Source: Paenibacillus_E sp964253085
Lineage (GTDB): Bacteria > Bacillota > Bacilli > Paenibacillales > NBRC-103111
Length of the DNA stretch: 64,000 nt
Assembly (NCBI RefSeq): GCF_964253085.1
Contig: NZ_CAXUQH020000001.1
Span: 1,674,001 to 1,738,000, forward strand
Direction of reading: 5' to 3'
Below, piece after piece: positions 38,117-46,583 of this stretch; within the stretch, counting starts at the first letter, position 1, and every line of letters begins with the position of its first letter. Position numbers and translations under genes: made by a program. The notes beneath the pieces are model-generated. The model had not been told where the DNA came from. It ran no database searches and saw only the letters and a program-made list of their open reading frames with translations.

Positions 38117-38761
38117 ATGCAAATTACATCTATCAATGTGGGGTTACCCCAAACTATAACTTATCAAGGTAAAGAGCTGACCACGGGGATTTATAAGACG
38201 CCGGTCAGCTCCTCTTTGTTTGTATCAAAGGTGCAAATTGAAGGGGATGGGCAGGCCGATCTAACGGTTCATGGCGGTGTTGATAAAGCCATCTGCGTGT
38301 ATCCAGATGAGCACTATACTTATTGGGAAAATGTGAGGGGACATTCATTGGACGCCGCTACCTTCGGTGAAAATCTGACTATTCGCGGTTTGCAAGAGCA
38401 TGAGGTTTGTATTGGTGATCAATTTGCCATCGACGAGGTTATCGTGCAGGTCTCACAGCCTAGGCAGCCTTGTCATAAGCTAGCAAAGCGCATGAATTGG
38501 CCAGAAGCAACGCTGCATGTTCAGGAAACGGGATATACAGGATATTATTTTCGCGTGCTGAAAGTGGGCTTCATTGCACCTGATTCCGAGATGAAACTTA
38601 TGGCTAGAGATGAAGCGGGTGTGACGGTTGCGTTCGCGAATCAGATCAAATACCACGATAAGTTCAATATCGAAGGGATCAAAAGAGTTCTTACCGTAGA
38701 TGCACTTTCGGCCAGCTGGAAGCAATCGTTTAGGAAACGATTGGCGGAGCTCGAGGCATGA
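38117..38761 (+). CDS. MOSC domain-containing protein (YiiM-like)
   Basis: 214 residues. Seen: GDGQADLTVHGGVDKAICVYP, GENLTIRGLQEHEVCIGDQF, and the MOSC cysteine in QPRQPCHKLAKRM (about residue 118), the site thought to carry sulfur or the cofactor. YiiM-type proteins reduce N-hydroxylated compounds using molybdenum cofactor. ATG at 38117 with AAGGAGC. The stop overlaps mobA by 4 bases, so the two are coupled. Confidence 0.9.
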   Translation: MQITSINVGLPQTITYQGKELTTGIYKTPVSSSLFVSKVQIEGDGQADLTVHGGVDKAICVYPDEHYTYWENVRGHSLDAATFGENLTIRGLQEHEVCIGDQFAIDEVIVQVSQPRQPCHKLAKRMNWPEATLHVQETGYTGYYFRVLKVGFIAPDSEMKLMARDEAGVTVAFANQIKYHDKFNIEGIKRVLTVDALSASWKQSFRKRLAELEA

Positions 38762-39372
38762 TAACGGGTGTCATACTTGCCGGAGGCTTGAATCGCCGTA
38801 TGGGTGGGAAGCACAAGGCACTTCTACCTGTGCAAGGTGAGGCTATTCTCCTAAGACAACTGAAAGAAATGTCGCGTGGGTGCGAGCAAATTATCGTGGT
38901 GACCAATGACATTGAAACCCTCCAGCCATTGCTGGTTGGGGTTAAGGATATTGACGTACAGTGTGTGAGTGACCACTATCTTCAAAAGGGGCCTTTGAGC
39001 GGGATTCATGCTGCCATGAAAGTCGCAAGTGCTGCCCATGTATGGATTGTTGGCTGCGACATGCCCTTTATTTCTATAGATGCAGCTAAGGTTATGACAG
39101 AACTGTGCCGCGAGTCTAATCTGGATGCGGTTATCCCCAAGATAGAGGGCCGTCTGCATCCCCTACATGGGATCTATGCAAGAGAAGTTGGGCCTGAGAC
39201 CGAGCTGCTGCTTGGGCAACAAAGCTATCGATTGATGGGGCTGCTTGAGCATTTGGATTGGCAGTCTGTGGACGGGGATTATTTGCTTCAACGTGGCCTT
39301 CGAACGAATTTCGTTACTAATATTAATACCCCTGAGGAATATGAGTCTATGTTAGAAAATCTACCATTATAA
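38758..39372 (+). CDS. mobA: Molybdenum cofactor guanylyltransferase
   Basis: 204 residues. Seen: the nucleotide-binding LAGGLNRRMGGKHKALLPV at the N-terminus, QKGPLSGIHAAM and VGCDMPFIS with the metal Asp, and a C-terminal FVTNINTPEEYE. MobA attaches GMP to molybdopterin to make the bis-MGD precursor. Note that a sulfite-oxidase-type enzyme needs no guanylyl nucleotide, so other molybdoenzymes are expected in the genome. Starts inside the end of the MOSC gene. Confidence 0.92.
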   Translation: MITGVILAGGLNRRMGGKHKALLPVQGEAILLRQLKEMSRGCEQIIVVTNDIETLQPLLVGVKDIDVQCVSDHYLQKGPLSGIHAAMKVASAAHVWIVGCDMPFISIDAAKVMTELCRESNLDAVIPKIEGRLHPLHGIYAREVGPETELLLGQQSYRLMGLLEHLDWQSVDGDYLLQRGLRTNFVTNINTPEEYESMLENLPL

Positions 39373-39457
39373 TTCATTTTTCTAGAGAAAATGCTTGAGA
39401 ATCTAGGATTTTGTCAGAAAATATGCCATAATGGACAGAGAGAGAAGGTGAACTCCG

Positions 39458-40462
39458 ATGCCAAAGCTGCTATTGGATCGTTTTGGGCGGATGCATGATT
39501 ACCTGCGCATCTCAGTGACAGATCGTTGTAATTTGCGTTGTGTATATTGTATGCCGGAAGATGGAATGGAATTTGAACCGGATGAGAAGCTGTTAACTTT
39601 TGATGAAATAACAGAGATTGTCCGAGTATTAGCTGGACTTGGTGTTCGCAAATTGCGATTAACCGGGGGAGAGCCGCTGGTTCGTAAAAACCTGGAGCAG
39701 CTGATTGGCAGGTTATCACAGATTCCCGGTATCGAAGATATAGCATTGACTACGAATGGGATTTACTTTGCATCACGGGCTGAGAAGCTTCGTGCAGCAG
39801 GGTTAACTCGTGTAAATATTAGTTTGGATTCCTTGAGGGCAGATCGGTTCTCATTAATCACCCGTGGTGGTGATATTCGTCGTGTGCTTGCCTCCATAGA
39901 AGAAGCATATCGTGTAGGGATTACGCCGATTAAGCTGAATGTGGTGCTGATGAAAGGCATTAATGATGACGAGATTGCTGATTTTTTACAAATGACGATT
40001 GATCGACCGATTCAGGTTCGGTTTATTGAATATATGCCCATCGGTCATCAAGACGAGGATTGGAAAAAGCGGTATTTATCTCTTACAACGGTTCTCGATC
40101 GCTGCAAGGAAATGGGTTGGGAAGCAACAGCCTCTGACGCGGTTTATGGCAACGGTCCTGCACAGAATTATCGCATTGAAGGTGCTTTAGGCTCATTCGG
40201 CCTCATCCATCCGATTAGCGATCACTTCTGTGAAACTTGCAACAGGCTGCGGCTGACTGCGGATGGCAATATCAAGCCTTGCTTATACTGGTCGGATGAA
40301 TTCAATGTACGGAAATATATTGGGGATGATGCTGCGGTGGAAGACTTATTCTTCCGAGCGCTGGATATTAAACCACAAAATCACGAGATGGCACAGGCCT
40401 TGATGAATGAAGAGCAGTCACATACACCAACTATTCGTCGAATGTCACAAATCGGCGGCTAG
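39458..40462 (+). CDS. moaA: GTP 3',8-cyclase, molybdenum cofactor biosynthesis protein A
   Basis: 334 residues. Radical SAM enzyme for the first step of molybdopterin synthesis. Seen: Cys24, Cys28 and Cys31 in DRCNLRCVYC, LRLTGGEPLVRKNL, and the second iron-sulfur site CETCNRLRLTADGNIKPC near the C-terminus; the usual C-terminal GG end is present. ATG at 39458 behind AGAAGGTG. An extended -10 (TGCCATAAT, 39424-39432) just upstream suggests its own promoter. Followed by moeA after 30 bases. Confidence 0.96.
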   Translation: MPKLLLDRFGRMHDYLRISVTDRCNLRCVYCMPEDGMEFEPDEKLLTFDEITEIVRVLAGLGVRKLRLTGGEPLVRKNLEQLIGRLSQIPGIEDIALTTNGIYFASRAEKLRAAGLTRVNISLDSLRADRFSLITRGGDIRRVLASIEEAYRVGITPIKLNVVLMKGINDDEIADFLQMTIDRPIQVRFIEYMPIGHQDEDWKKRYLSLTTVLDRCKEMGWEATASDAVYGNGPAQNYRIEGALGSFGLIHPISDHFCETCNRLRLTADGNIKPCLYWSDEFNVRKYIGDDAAVEDLFFRALDIKPQNHEMAQALMNEEQSHTPTIRRMSQIGG

Positions 40463-40492
40463 CTAACGGGCATAGGGAGGCATGGGAAGCAA

Positions 40493-41761
40493 GTGAGCAG
40501 CGAAATGAAGCTTAGGTTTGGCCGTAAAGTGATCTCGGTCGATGAGGCACGAGCCCTACTTTACGAATACGTTAAACCCACAGAGACGGAGACTATTTCG
40601 CTTCCGACGTCTTTCGGCAGAATGTTAGCAAAGGATATCTATGCGGATCATGCTGTGCCACATTTTCGTAGATCAGGCGTGGATGGGTATGCTGTGCGTT
40701 CCCAAGATATCGCTGCGGCGACGCCGGACAATCCGATTGTGTTACATGTGATTGAGCGAATCCCAAGCGGTACCGTGCCTAAGTTTACGGTTCAACCAGG
40801 GAAAGCGGCTCGTATCATGACGGGGGCGCCTGTTCCAGACGGTGCGGACACGGTTGTAATGTTGGAGATGACGGATTCCTTGCAGGAGGAGTCAGTGTTA
40901 TCTTTGGATGCCAAGGTGAAGATTAAGAAAAATGTGCAAGCTGCAAGTAATATTACGCCAATTGCTGGTGAAGTTCCCCACGGGGAGTTAGTGATCCCAC
41001 AAGGTACTCAGATTGGTCCAGGTGAAGCCGCGATATTAGCGACCTTCGGGTTCTCCATGGTTGAGGTGTACCGTAGGCCAAGAGTGGCTATTTTCTCAAC
41101 AGGCTCAGAGCTCTTACAAGTCGAACAAGAACTGCAACCAGGGAAAATACGTAACAGTAACAGTTATATGTTAGCGGCTCAAGTAGAAGCAAACGGGGGA
41201 GCGGCCCTCATCATGCCAGCACTCTCGGATGATCCTGGGCAAGTGGAAGCCGCGCTTGAAGCTGTTCTGCCTGATGTCGATCTTATTCTGACATCTGGCG
41301 GTGTCTCTGTTGGCGATTACGACGTGCTCGTCGATTTATTCGGTCGTTTCGATGGGAAGCTATTGTTTAATAAAGTGGCGATGCGCCCAGGCACACCAAC
41401 GAGTGCTGCGTTATGGAAAGGCAAGCTGCTCATGGCACTGTCTGGTAATCCCGGCGCTTCGTTTGTAGGCTTTGAGCTATTCGCTAAGCCGATTATTAAG
41501 GCAATGTTAGGGTGCCAGCGTACAGAGGCGGAAGAGTTAACAGCCTTTTTGGATGTTCCATACGATAAACCTTCCGCTTATCCACGTTATATACGAGGGA
41601 CAACACGAGTTGAAGCAGGGTGCCTATGGGTAAGGCCAGCGGGCATTGATAAATCGAGCATCATGGTATCGATCAAAGACGCGGATTGCTTGATTTGGCT
41701 GCCAGCTGGGGGGCAGGGCTACCACCGTGGTGATGGCGTGAAGGTGTATACAACGCGATAA
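40493..41761 (+). CDS. moeA: Molybdopterin molybdenumtransferase
   Basis: 422 residues. Inserts molybdate into adenylated molybdopterin. Seen: RRSGVDGYAVRSQD, MTGAPVPDGADTVVMLE, IFSTGSELL, LTSGGVSVGDYDVL, FNKVAMRPGTPTSAALW and LSGNPGASFVGFE, all family marks. GTG start at 40493 with GGGAGGCATGGGAAG upstream. Last gene of the cofactor block, followed by a strong bidirectional terminator. moaB, moaC, moaD, moaE and mobB are not in this window. Confidence 0.95.
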   Translation: MSSEMKLRFGRKVISVDEARALLYEYVKPTETETISLPTSFGRMLAKDIYADHAVPHFRRSGVDGYAVRSQDIAAATPDNPIVLHVIERIPSGTVPKFTVQPGKAARIMTGAPVPDGADTVVMLEMTDSLQEESVLSLDAKVKIKKNVQAASNITPIAGEVPHGELVIPQGTQIGPGEAAILATFGFSMVEVYRRPRVAIFSTGSELLQVEQELQPGKIRNSNSYMLAAQVEANGGAALIMPALSDDPGQVEAALEAVLPDVDLILTSGGVSVGDYDVLVDLFGRFDGKLLFNKVAMRPGTPTSAALWKGKLLMALSGNPGASFVGFELFAKPIIKAMLGCQRTEAEELTAFLDVPYDKPSAYPRYIRGTTRVEAGCLWVRPAGIDKSSIMVSIKDADCLIWLPAGGQGYHRGDGVKVYTTR

Positions 41762-41900
41762 CGTAAATGAACTTATTCTTATATATGTGAAATTCAGTTG
41801 AAAATCGATAACATCGCAAGTTTGGCGCTAACAAGTAACCGTCTGTCAGGAGGGTAAGCTGTGGCGTCTTTTTTGCAGGAAGTGGCATTGATTATAAATG

Positions 41901-41955
41901 AAAAAGCCCGCCTACTGAAGCTTCGAAATGAGAAGCTTCAGTAGGCGGGTCTATT
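41901..41955. terminator. Bidirectional terminator between moeA and the YjcZ-like gene
   Basis: Eighteen-base perfect stem CCCGCCTACTGAAGCTTC (41907-41924) / 41932-41949 with a seven-base loop, A run on the left and T-rich right side. Confidence 0.85.
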
Positions 41956-41975
41956 TTCTCAGGCGGAAGATGGTC

Positions 41976-42080
41976 TTAGTAGAAAGTAGCAAGAATGATG
42001 ACCAACAGTACATAAAGAACAAGAATTATACCTACGGAATTTCCGTATCCTGGCGTTCCACAACCAACTACAGCTGACAT
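41976..42080 (-). CDS. YjcZ-family sporulation-type microprotein
   Basis: 34 residues: MSAVVGCGTPGYGNSVG then a single hydrophobic helix IILVLYVLLVIILATFY. Core LVLYVLLVI is shared with the paralogue at 32526-32636. ATG at 42080 follows GGAGGGG with good spacing. Single gene convergent with moeA; its own terminator is the shared hairpin. Likely a membrane peptide made in sporulation, by family analogy. Confidence 0.88.
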   Translation of the reverse strand: MSAVVGCGTPGYGNSVGIILVLYVLLVIILATFY

Positions 42081-42190
42081 AGTATCCCCTCCGGTTTTGA
42101 ATGAATGTGGGTTAAACACTATACATCATATGTAGGTGGGAACCCTGTTGATTGGACATATGCCCTTATTCGATGGAACATTCACCTATC

Positions 42191-42228
42191 AAAAAGAGCT
42201 GCCCTTGATGACTCTTAGGGCAGCTCTC
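42191..42228 (-). terminator. Terminator of the 3D-domain gene
   Basis: Read on the minus strand: AGAGCTGCCCT / AGGGCAGCTCT with an 11-base loop followed by TTTTT. Confidence 0.85.
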
Positions 42229-42237
42229 TCCATGCAA

Positions 42238-43035
42238 TTAATTAGGAATTTGGTACACTTTAATTTTCTGAATGCCAAAGCTTCGTAGGGAATTCCTCGA
42301 GCCTGGGACAAAGATGTCTAGTCGCTTTCCTTTAATAGCTCCACCGGTATCGGTTGCATAGACATACATTCCGCCTTTAGGAAGCCCGCTAAACGAATAA
42401 CCTTCAATATAAAGCTTCGTGCCAAGTGGAATGACGGAAGGATCAACAGCTACTGTGCCGATCGCTAGTGGATTGCCCATGTAATCAAAGGCTCCATAGC
42501 CGCCATTTTCAGAAGGATCTGCCGAGTAAGCTGTAGATTCAAATACTTGATAATCAGGTGCATGCTGCTCGCCATCTTTACTTAAGATAGCTAGATTACT
42601 GCTTGCATCCCACTGCACAGGTACGCCTGCGGTTGTGGATAGGAAACGAAGCGGCACATATACCCGTCCATTTTGATATTGGGAAGCTCCGTCTAAGACG
42701 ACCGTTTCCTCATCAATGTTGGCTTCTTTTTGCCCTGAAACCAAGGTAATCGTATGTTGGTTGTTAGTTAATGTTACCTGAATCTGATTTCCATTTTTTT
42801 TCCAATTCACTGTGTATCCAAGCTTCTCCGTTACAAACCGAAGTGGAACTTGGGTCGTGTGGTTGCCATCCAGAAATGGCTGTGCATCAGGGAAATGGAT
42901 CAGGTCATCATTGACTTGCACTTTCACTTCCATTTCAGCCGCTTGCGCTGGCGCAGTAAATGGGGAAAGAAAGCCTCCTGCCAAAACTGTTAGTGAAACA
43001 GCAAGGCTAGTTAACCCTTTAGTAAGCTTATTCAA
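42238..43035 (-). CDS. 3D-domain cell-wall protein with copper-amine-oxidase-N-like domain
   Basis: 265 residues. Signal peptide (LTSLAVSLTVLAGG...APAQA, cut near residue 30), a stalk domain of the copper-amine-oxidase-N type (PLRFVTEKLGYTVNWKKNG and PLRFLSTTAGVPVQWDASS, two half repeats) and a C-terminal 3D domain whose three aspartates are seen in VAVDPSVIPLG, YATDTGGAIKG and RLDIFV. 3D domains occur in lytic transglycosylase-like wall enzymes (YocH, YuiC). The start is TTG at 43035, seven bases after AAGGAGG; the ATG 18 bases upstream lies within that site. Expression is probably controlled by the c-di-AMP riboswitch in its leader. Confidence 0.9.
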   Translation of the reverse strand: MNKLTKGLTSLAVSLTVLAGGFLSPFTAPAQAAEMEVKVQVNDDLIHFPDAQPFLDGNHTTQVPLRFVTEKLGYTVNWKKNGNQIQVTLTNNQHTITLVSGQKEANIDEETVVLDGASQYQNGRVYVPLRFLSTTAGVPVQWDASSNLAILSKDGEQHAPDYQVFESTAYSADPSENGGYGAFDYMGNPLAIGTVAVDPSVIPLGTKLYIEGYSFSGLPKGGMYVYATDTGGAIKGKRLDIFVPGSRNSLRSFGIQKIKVYQIPN

Positions 43036-43049
43036 TTGGTAATCCTCCT

Positions 43050-43180
43050 TCATGAGCCTTCGAGGTTAGTTGACGGGTTCGGGAAGAAGGTTCTCCCTAG
43101 TCTGCTCCAAGCCGAAGCAAATATTCACCCCAAGTATTTCGTCCCCCGTACCAGTGCCTTATTTATGCACTAGACTCGGC
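43050..43180 (-). promoter_or_regulatory. c-di-AMP riboswitch (ydaO-yuaA type)
   Basis: Read on the minus strand, the leader carries the conserved segments in order: GGGGGAC, CTTGGGGTGAATA, then AGGGAG, and TTCCCGAACCCGTCA followed by ACTAACCTCG-AAGGC, which are the hallmark of the ydaO-yuaA class. In Bacillus this RNA shuts down cell-wall hydrolase and ion transport genes when c-di-AMP is high. The last segment is only about 10 bases from the ribosome site, so control of ribosome access or a terminator overlapping the end is possible. Boundaries are approximate. Confidence 0.88.
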
Positions 43181-43187
43181 TTCAAAT

Positions 43188-43216
43188 ATTTTATCATCAC
43201 AGGCATGCTCGGACAA
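43188..43216 (-). promoter_or_regulatory. Promoter of the riboswitch-controlled transcript
   Basis: On the minus strand TTGTCC (43216-43211), 17-base spacer, TAAAAT (43193-43188), placing the transcript start just before the riboswitch. Confidence 0.6.
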
Positions 43217-43347
43217 CGACCAATATATGGTTATGCCCCTCTGATACTGGACTTAGGTCTAGGTACAAAAACAGTCGATAGTCGGTTTTAGAACATCAGA
43301 AAGTGAGCTACCATAAGAGTATGATGAAGGGTGAGGGGCGATTTAAC

Positions 43348-44004
43348 ATGAACAATAAGAATCGGGAAATTGATCCTACTAATATATTTGACCGTATTGG
43401 CAAAATGGCTGAAACCGTCTGGCACGAGACTATCGGCAAAACGAATCCTGGCTCTAATGACGGCAGCCTGATAGCTCAGCTTGAGGAGCGCTACGAGGAC
43501 GCGCTGCAGGCAACGATTGCGCTGCGCAGTCACATCGCGCGAGCGGAAGAGATGGCGAAGCTGCGCGGCGAGCAGGCCGAGCTTGCGATGCGCGCTGGCG
43601 AAGAGGATCTCGCGAGGCTCGCGCTGCAAGAGAAGCTGCGCGAGGAAGCTGCGAGCGAGCACTACCGCGCGCAGTACGCGAGCAGCCAGGACTTGTGCCT
43701 GGCGCTCGCAGAGGAACTGCGCGTGCTGCGTGTGGGGCACGCAGCCGAGGATGTGCAGCCGTGCGGCGGGCTGCACGGCAAAGAGGCTCGCGACACTTGG
43801 CGCGAGCTGGAGGTTACCGGCCGCGAGCTCGGCCGGGAGGCGTTGCAGGGGCTCCGCGTGGCGGGCCGCCTGTCGAAGGAAACGCTGAAGGAAGCCGGAG
43901 GCAACCTTCAGCATGAACTGCGCGTGCTGCGAAGCAAGCTGCAGCATGAGTGGCAGCAGGAGCAGCGTTCTCGCGATGGGCGAGATCCACGCGATAGCAA
44001 ATAG
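43348..44004 (+). CDS. PspA/IM30-like coiled-coil protein
   Basis: 218 residues. N-terminus IFDRIGKMAETVWHETIGK, then a long coiled coil with LIAQLEERYEDALQATIALR and the PspA-type AELAMRAGEEDLARLALQEK; the C-terminal half is Arg/Glu/Leu-rich. PspA/LiaH proteins bind the membrane surface under envelope stress. Placement just before liaF-liaS-liaR supports a LiaH-like role. ATG at 43348 behind GAGGGG. Codon third positions are strongly G/C (43480-43990), unlike its neighbours, which creates a long antisense frame that is not real. Confidence 0.78.
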   Translation: MNNKNREIDPTNIFDRIGKMAETVWHETIGKTNPGSNDGSLIAQLEERYEDALQATIALRSHIARAEEMAKLRGEQAELAMRAGEEDLARLALQEKLREEAASEHYRAQYASSQDLCLALAEELRVLRVGHAAEDVQPCGGLHGKEARDTWRELEVTGRELGREALQGLRVAGRLSKETLKEAGGNLQHELRVLRSKLQHEWQQEQRSRDGRDPRDSK

Positions 44005-44058
44005 TCCTGGATGGTGGCCTCCACGAAAGCAAAGCCTTGCTCTATAAGGATTTGCATC

Positions 44059-44087
44059 TTGGAGGTCGTCCATTCTTATGGTATGCT
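44059..44087 (+). promoter_or_regulatory. Candidate promoter of liaF-liaS-liaR
   Basis: TTGGAG at 44059-44064, 17-base spacer, TATGCT at 44082-44087, 49 bases before liaF. Confidence 0.45.
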
Positions 44088-44135
44088 AGGAATCGTATGA
44101 ACGTAAGAGAAATGGCAGCCAGAGGAGGTGCATCG

Positions 44136-44798
44136 ATGGGAGAGGAAACGAAAAATAACCGCAGCCGGAATACAGCGCTTGTGCTGATTGGAGCCGGTGT
44201 TTTTTTGCTTCTGGAACATACCATAGGCTTTTTTCCCGTTATGGCCGTAATCCTTATTTTGCTGGGCATTCATCGTGTTCGTTCACGCAAAGAGCGCAAG
44301 GGTTATGTGCTGATGGGGATTGGTGCCGTCATTTTATTTGGTGATCATCTCACCATTGTCATTTCGGTTGTGTTGATTTCATTAGGTTTATTTTTCATTC
44401 GATCCAAGCAGGTTCATAAAGATGATACGTATACCCAAAAGCAAAAGATTGTCGATAGTGTTCGCCTAGGACGAGAGCCATGGATTCAACGGAATACCTC
44501 GACTTGGTACTTGGTGGGAGAAACGTATATAGATCTTTCAATGGCCATTCTCGAACAAAAAGAAACAACAGTTATCCTACAGGGTGTTGTAGGAGATATC
44601 GATATAAAAGTGCCTGATGATATCGGCGTTTCCGTTACAGCTTCCGTCATGCTAGGTCAGCTTCAAATCGCGGAAGAAAAAGAATCAGGTGTGATGAACA
44701 AAGTAGTTTGGCAATCGCAGAATTATCAACATTGCGACCATCGGGTGAAACTCATACTCTCTTTCATCGTAGGAGATATCAAGGTCAAAGTATTGTAA
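44136..44798 (+). CDS. liaF: LiaF-like membrane repressor (YvqF family)
   Basis: 220 residues. Four hydrophobic helices in the first 100 residues (TALVLIGAGVFLLLEHTIGF and two more hairpins), then a soluble DUF2154-type beta domain with VGETYIDLSMAILEQKET and GVVGDIDIKVPDDIGVSV, ending in FIVGDIKVKVL. LiaF holds LiaS inactive until the wall is damaged. ATG at 44136 follows AGAGGAGGTG; an in-frame TTG further upstream is not supported. Operon with liaS and liaR. Confidence 0.9.
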   Translation: MGEETKNNRSRNTALVLIGAGVFLLLEHTIGFFPVMAVILILLGIHRVRSRKERKGYVLMGIGAVILFGDHLTIVISVVLISLGLFFIRSKQVHKDDTYTQKQKIVDSVRLGREPWIQRNTSTWYLVGETYIDLSMAILEQKETTVILQGVVGDIDIKVPDDIGVSVTASVMLGQLQIAEEKESGVMNKVVWQSQNYQHCDHRVKLILSFIVGDIKVKVL

Positions 44799-44823
44799 CT
44801 TTCTTTAGGGGGTTCTTCACCAA

Positions 44824-45891
44824 GTGGATGGCTACAAACGACGATTAACGAACATGATCTGGCGCAGCATGGGGGAAGCCATCCTTTTTAGCTTCGCCGT
44901 TTTCGGTGCTATGCTGTATTTTCTGAATTCAAGACATTTAATTGAGCCCTTTACCAGCTGGCAGCAGGGTGTCAAGTTCTCGTTCATGGCCTTGTTGATT
45001 CTGGGTGTAATTGGTGCGGTGTTCGGTTACTGGAACAGCTCTAAGGTGACACGCAGACTGGAGCCGATGATGGAGACGATGATTTTATTAGAAAAAGGAA
45101 CATTTGCCCGAGAAGGCTTTCAAAACGGGGATGATGATGAGATTGGACGCTTAGGCGAACAACTCGGCCGGATTATGAAGCGATGGGAAGAGCAAGTGAC
45201 CTCCCTTCAACGGCTGTCGAATAGTAATGCTGAACTTACCGAGAAAGCCAAGCTTTCCGCGGTTATTGAAGAGCGTCAGCGCTTGGCGCGCGAGCTGCAT
45301 GATGCGGTAAGTCAGCAGTTGTTTGCTATATCTATGACAGCCACGGCTGTTGGACGGACACTGGATAAAGATTTCGAGAAAGCGAAGCGGCAGATTCATC
45401 TTATTGAAGAAATGGCTTCCGTCGCTCAATCCGAAATGAGAGCCTTGTTGCTGCATTTGAGACCGATCCATCTCGAAGGAAAACGACTGTCGGAGGGACT
45501 CGTTGAGCTCTTGAAGGAGCTGGCGGCCAAAGTTCCAATGGCGATTAGCTGGGATATGGATGAGGAGATACGCTTGAACAAAGGGATCGAGGATCATTTA
45601 TTCCGAATTGTGCAAGAGGCACTTTCGAATGCTCTGCGTCACTCTAAGGCGAATAAGCTGGAAGTGAAGCTGCTGCATCGTTCAGACGGCATCCGATTAG
45701 TGATCCGCGATGACGGTGTTGGTTTTGAGCTGGATGCGAAGAAGCTGACTTCCTATGGCATCGTGTCCATGAAGGAACGTGTGAACGAAATCGGCGGCTC
45801 AGTGGATATTATTACAGCACCAGACCGAGGAACACGTATCGAGATTCGAGTACCAATCTTAGCAACCGATTCTCAATTGATCGAGAATTAA
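44824..45891 (+). CDS. liaS: LiaS-like sensor histidine kinase
   Basis: 355 residues. Two N-terminal helices (about 15-33 and 48-66) with a very short outer loop, HAMP region, HisKA_3 with LARELHDAVSQQLFAISM (phosphorylated His159), and HATPase with EALSNALRHS, DDGVGF and GIVSMKERV. The short outer loop marks an intramembrane-sensing kinase that reads stress through LiaF. GTG start at 44824 with AGGGGG upstream. 25 bases after liaF. Confidence 0.93.
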   Translation: MDGYKRRLTNMIWRSMGEAILFSFAVFGAMLYFLNSRHLIEPFTSWQQGVKFSFMALLILGVIGAVFGYWNSSKVTRRLEPMMETMILLEKGTFAREGFQNGDDDEIGRLGEQLGRIMKRWEEQVTSLQRLSNSNAELTEKAKLSAVIEERQRLARELHDAVSQQLFAISMTATAVGRTLDKDFEKAKRQIHLIEEMASVAQSEMRALLLHLRPIHLEGKRLSEGLVELLKELAAKVPMAISWDMDEEIRLNKGIEDHLFRIVQEALSNALRHSKANKLEVKLLHRSDGIRLVIRDDGVGFELDAKKLTSYGIVSMKERVNEIGGSVDIITAPDRGTRIEIRVPILATDSQLIEN

Positions 45892-45917
45892 CATCGTACA
45901 TAGAGAGGAAGAAGCAA

Positions 45918-46565
45918 ATGGACGACACCTTAATCAAAGTACTACTTGTCGATGATCATGAAATGGTCAGAATCGGACTAGCAGCTGTTCTAGGGACGGA
46001 AGATGGGATTGAGGTCGTAGGCGAAGCGAGTAATGGCCACGATGGCATTCGTTTAGCCCAGGAATACCGTCCTGATGTGGTTCTGATGGACCTTGTTATG
46101 GAAGGTATGGACGGCATTGAAACGACAAGGAAATTACTGCAACTATACCCTGATTGTAAGGTCATTGTATTGACTAGCTTCTTAGATGATGAGAAAATGT
46201 ATCCAGTTATTGAAGCGGGTGCCTTCAGTTATTTGTTGAAAACCTCGCGTGCCTCCGAAATCGCGCAAGCGATTAGAGCCGCGGCCAAAGGGCAATCGAT
46301 TCTGGAGTCGCAGGTGGCTTCGAAAATCATGAATCGCTTCCGTCAACCGAAGCCGGTTGCGGAGCCCCATGAGGAGCTAACGGACCGCGAGATGGAAGTG
46401 CTTCGCTTGATCGCGAAGGGCAAATCGAATCAAGAGTTGGCTGATGATTTATTTATCGGTGTGAAGACGGTGAAATTCCACGTCACCAACGTTCTATCCA
46501 AGCTTGGCGTAGAAGATCGCACGCAAGCGGCGATTTATGCCTTTAAGCACGGACTGGCGGAATAA
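45918..46565 (+). CDS. liaR: LiaR-like response regulator (NarL family)
   Basis: 215 residues. Receiver domain with LLVDDHEMVRIGL, phosphorylated Asp58 in VVLMDLVMEGMDG, and LLKTS lysine; C-terminal LuxR helix-turn-helix (ELTDREMEVLRLIAKGKSNQ, then GVKTVKFHVTNVLSKL). It follows liaS after 26 bases, with AGAGAGGAAG before the ATG. Expected to activate its own operon and the PspA-like gene. Confidence 0.95.
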   Translation: MDDTLIKVLLVDDHEMVRIGLAAVLGTEDGIEVVGEASNGHDGIRLAQEYRPDVVLMDLVMEGMDGIETTRKLLQLYPDCKVIVLTSFLDDEKMYPVIEAGAFSYLLKTSRASEIAQAIRAAAKGQSILESQVASKIMNRFRQPKPVAEPHEELTDREMEVLRLIAKGKSNQELADDLFIGVKTVKFHVTNVLSKLGVEDRTQAAIYAFKHGLAE

Positions 46566-46583
46566 GGCAAGGGAGCGATAAAT

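Noticed and set aside
43288..44073. A 261-codon minus-strand frame opposite the PspA-like gene
   Set aside because: It exists because the plus-strand gene has very GC-rich third positions. It has no ribosome site, reads as low-quality Ala/Arg/Leu/Gln sequence and overlaps a gene with PspA-type motifs and a good start.
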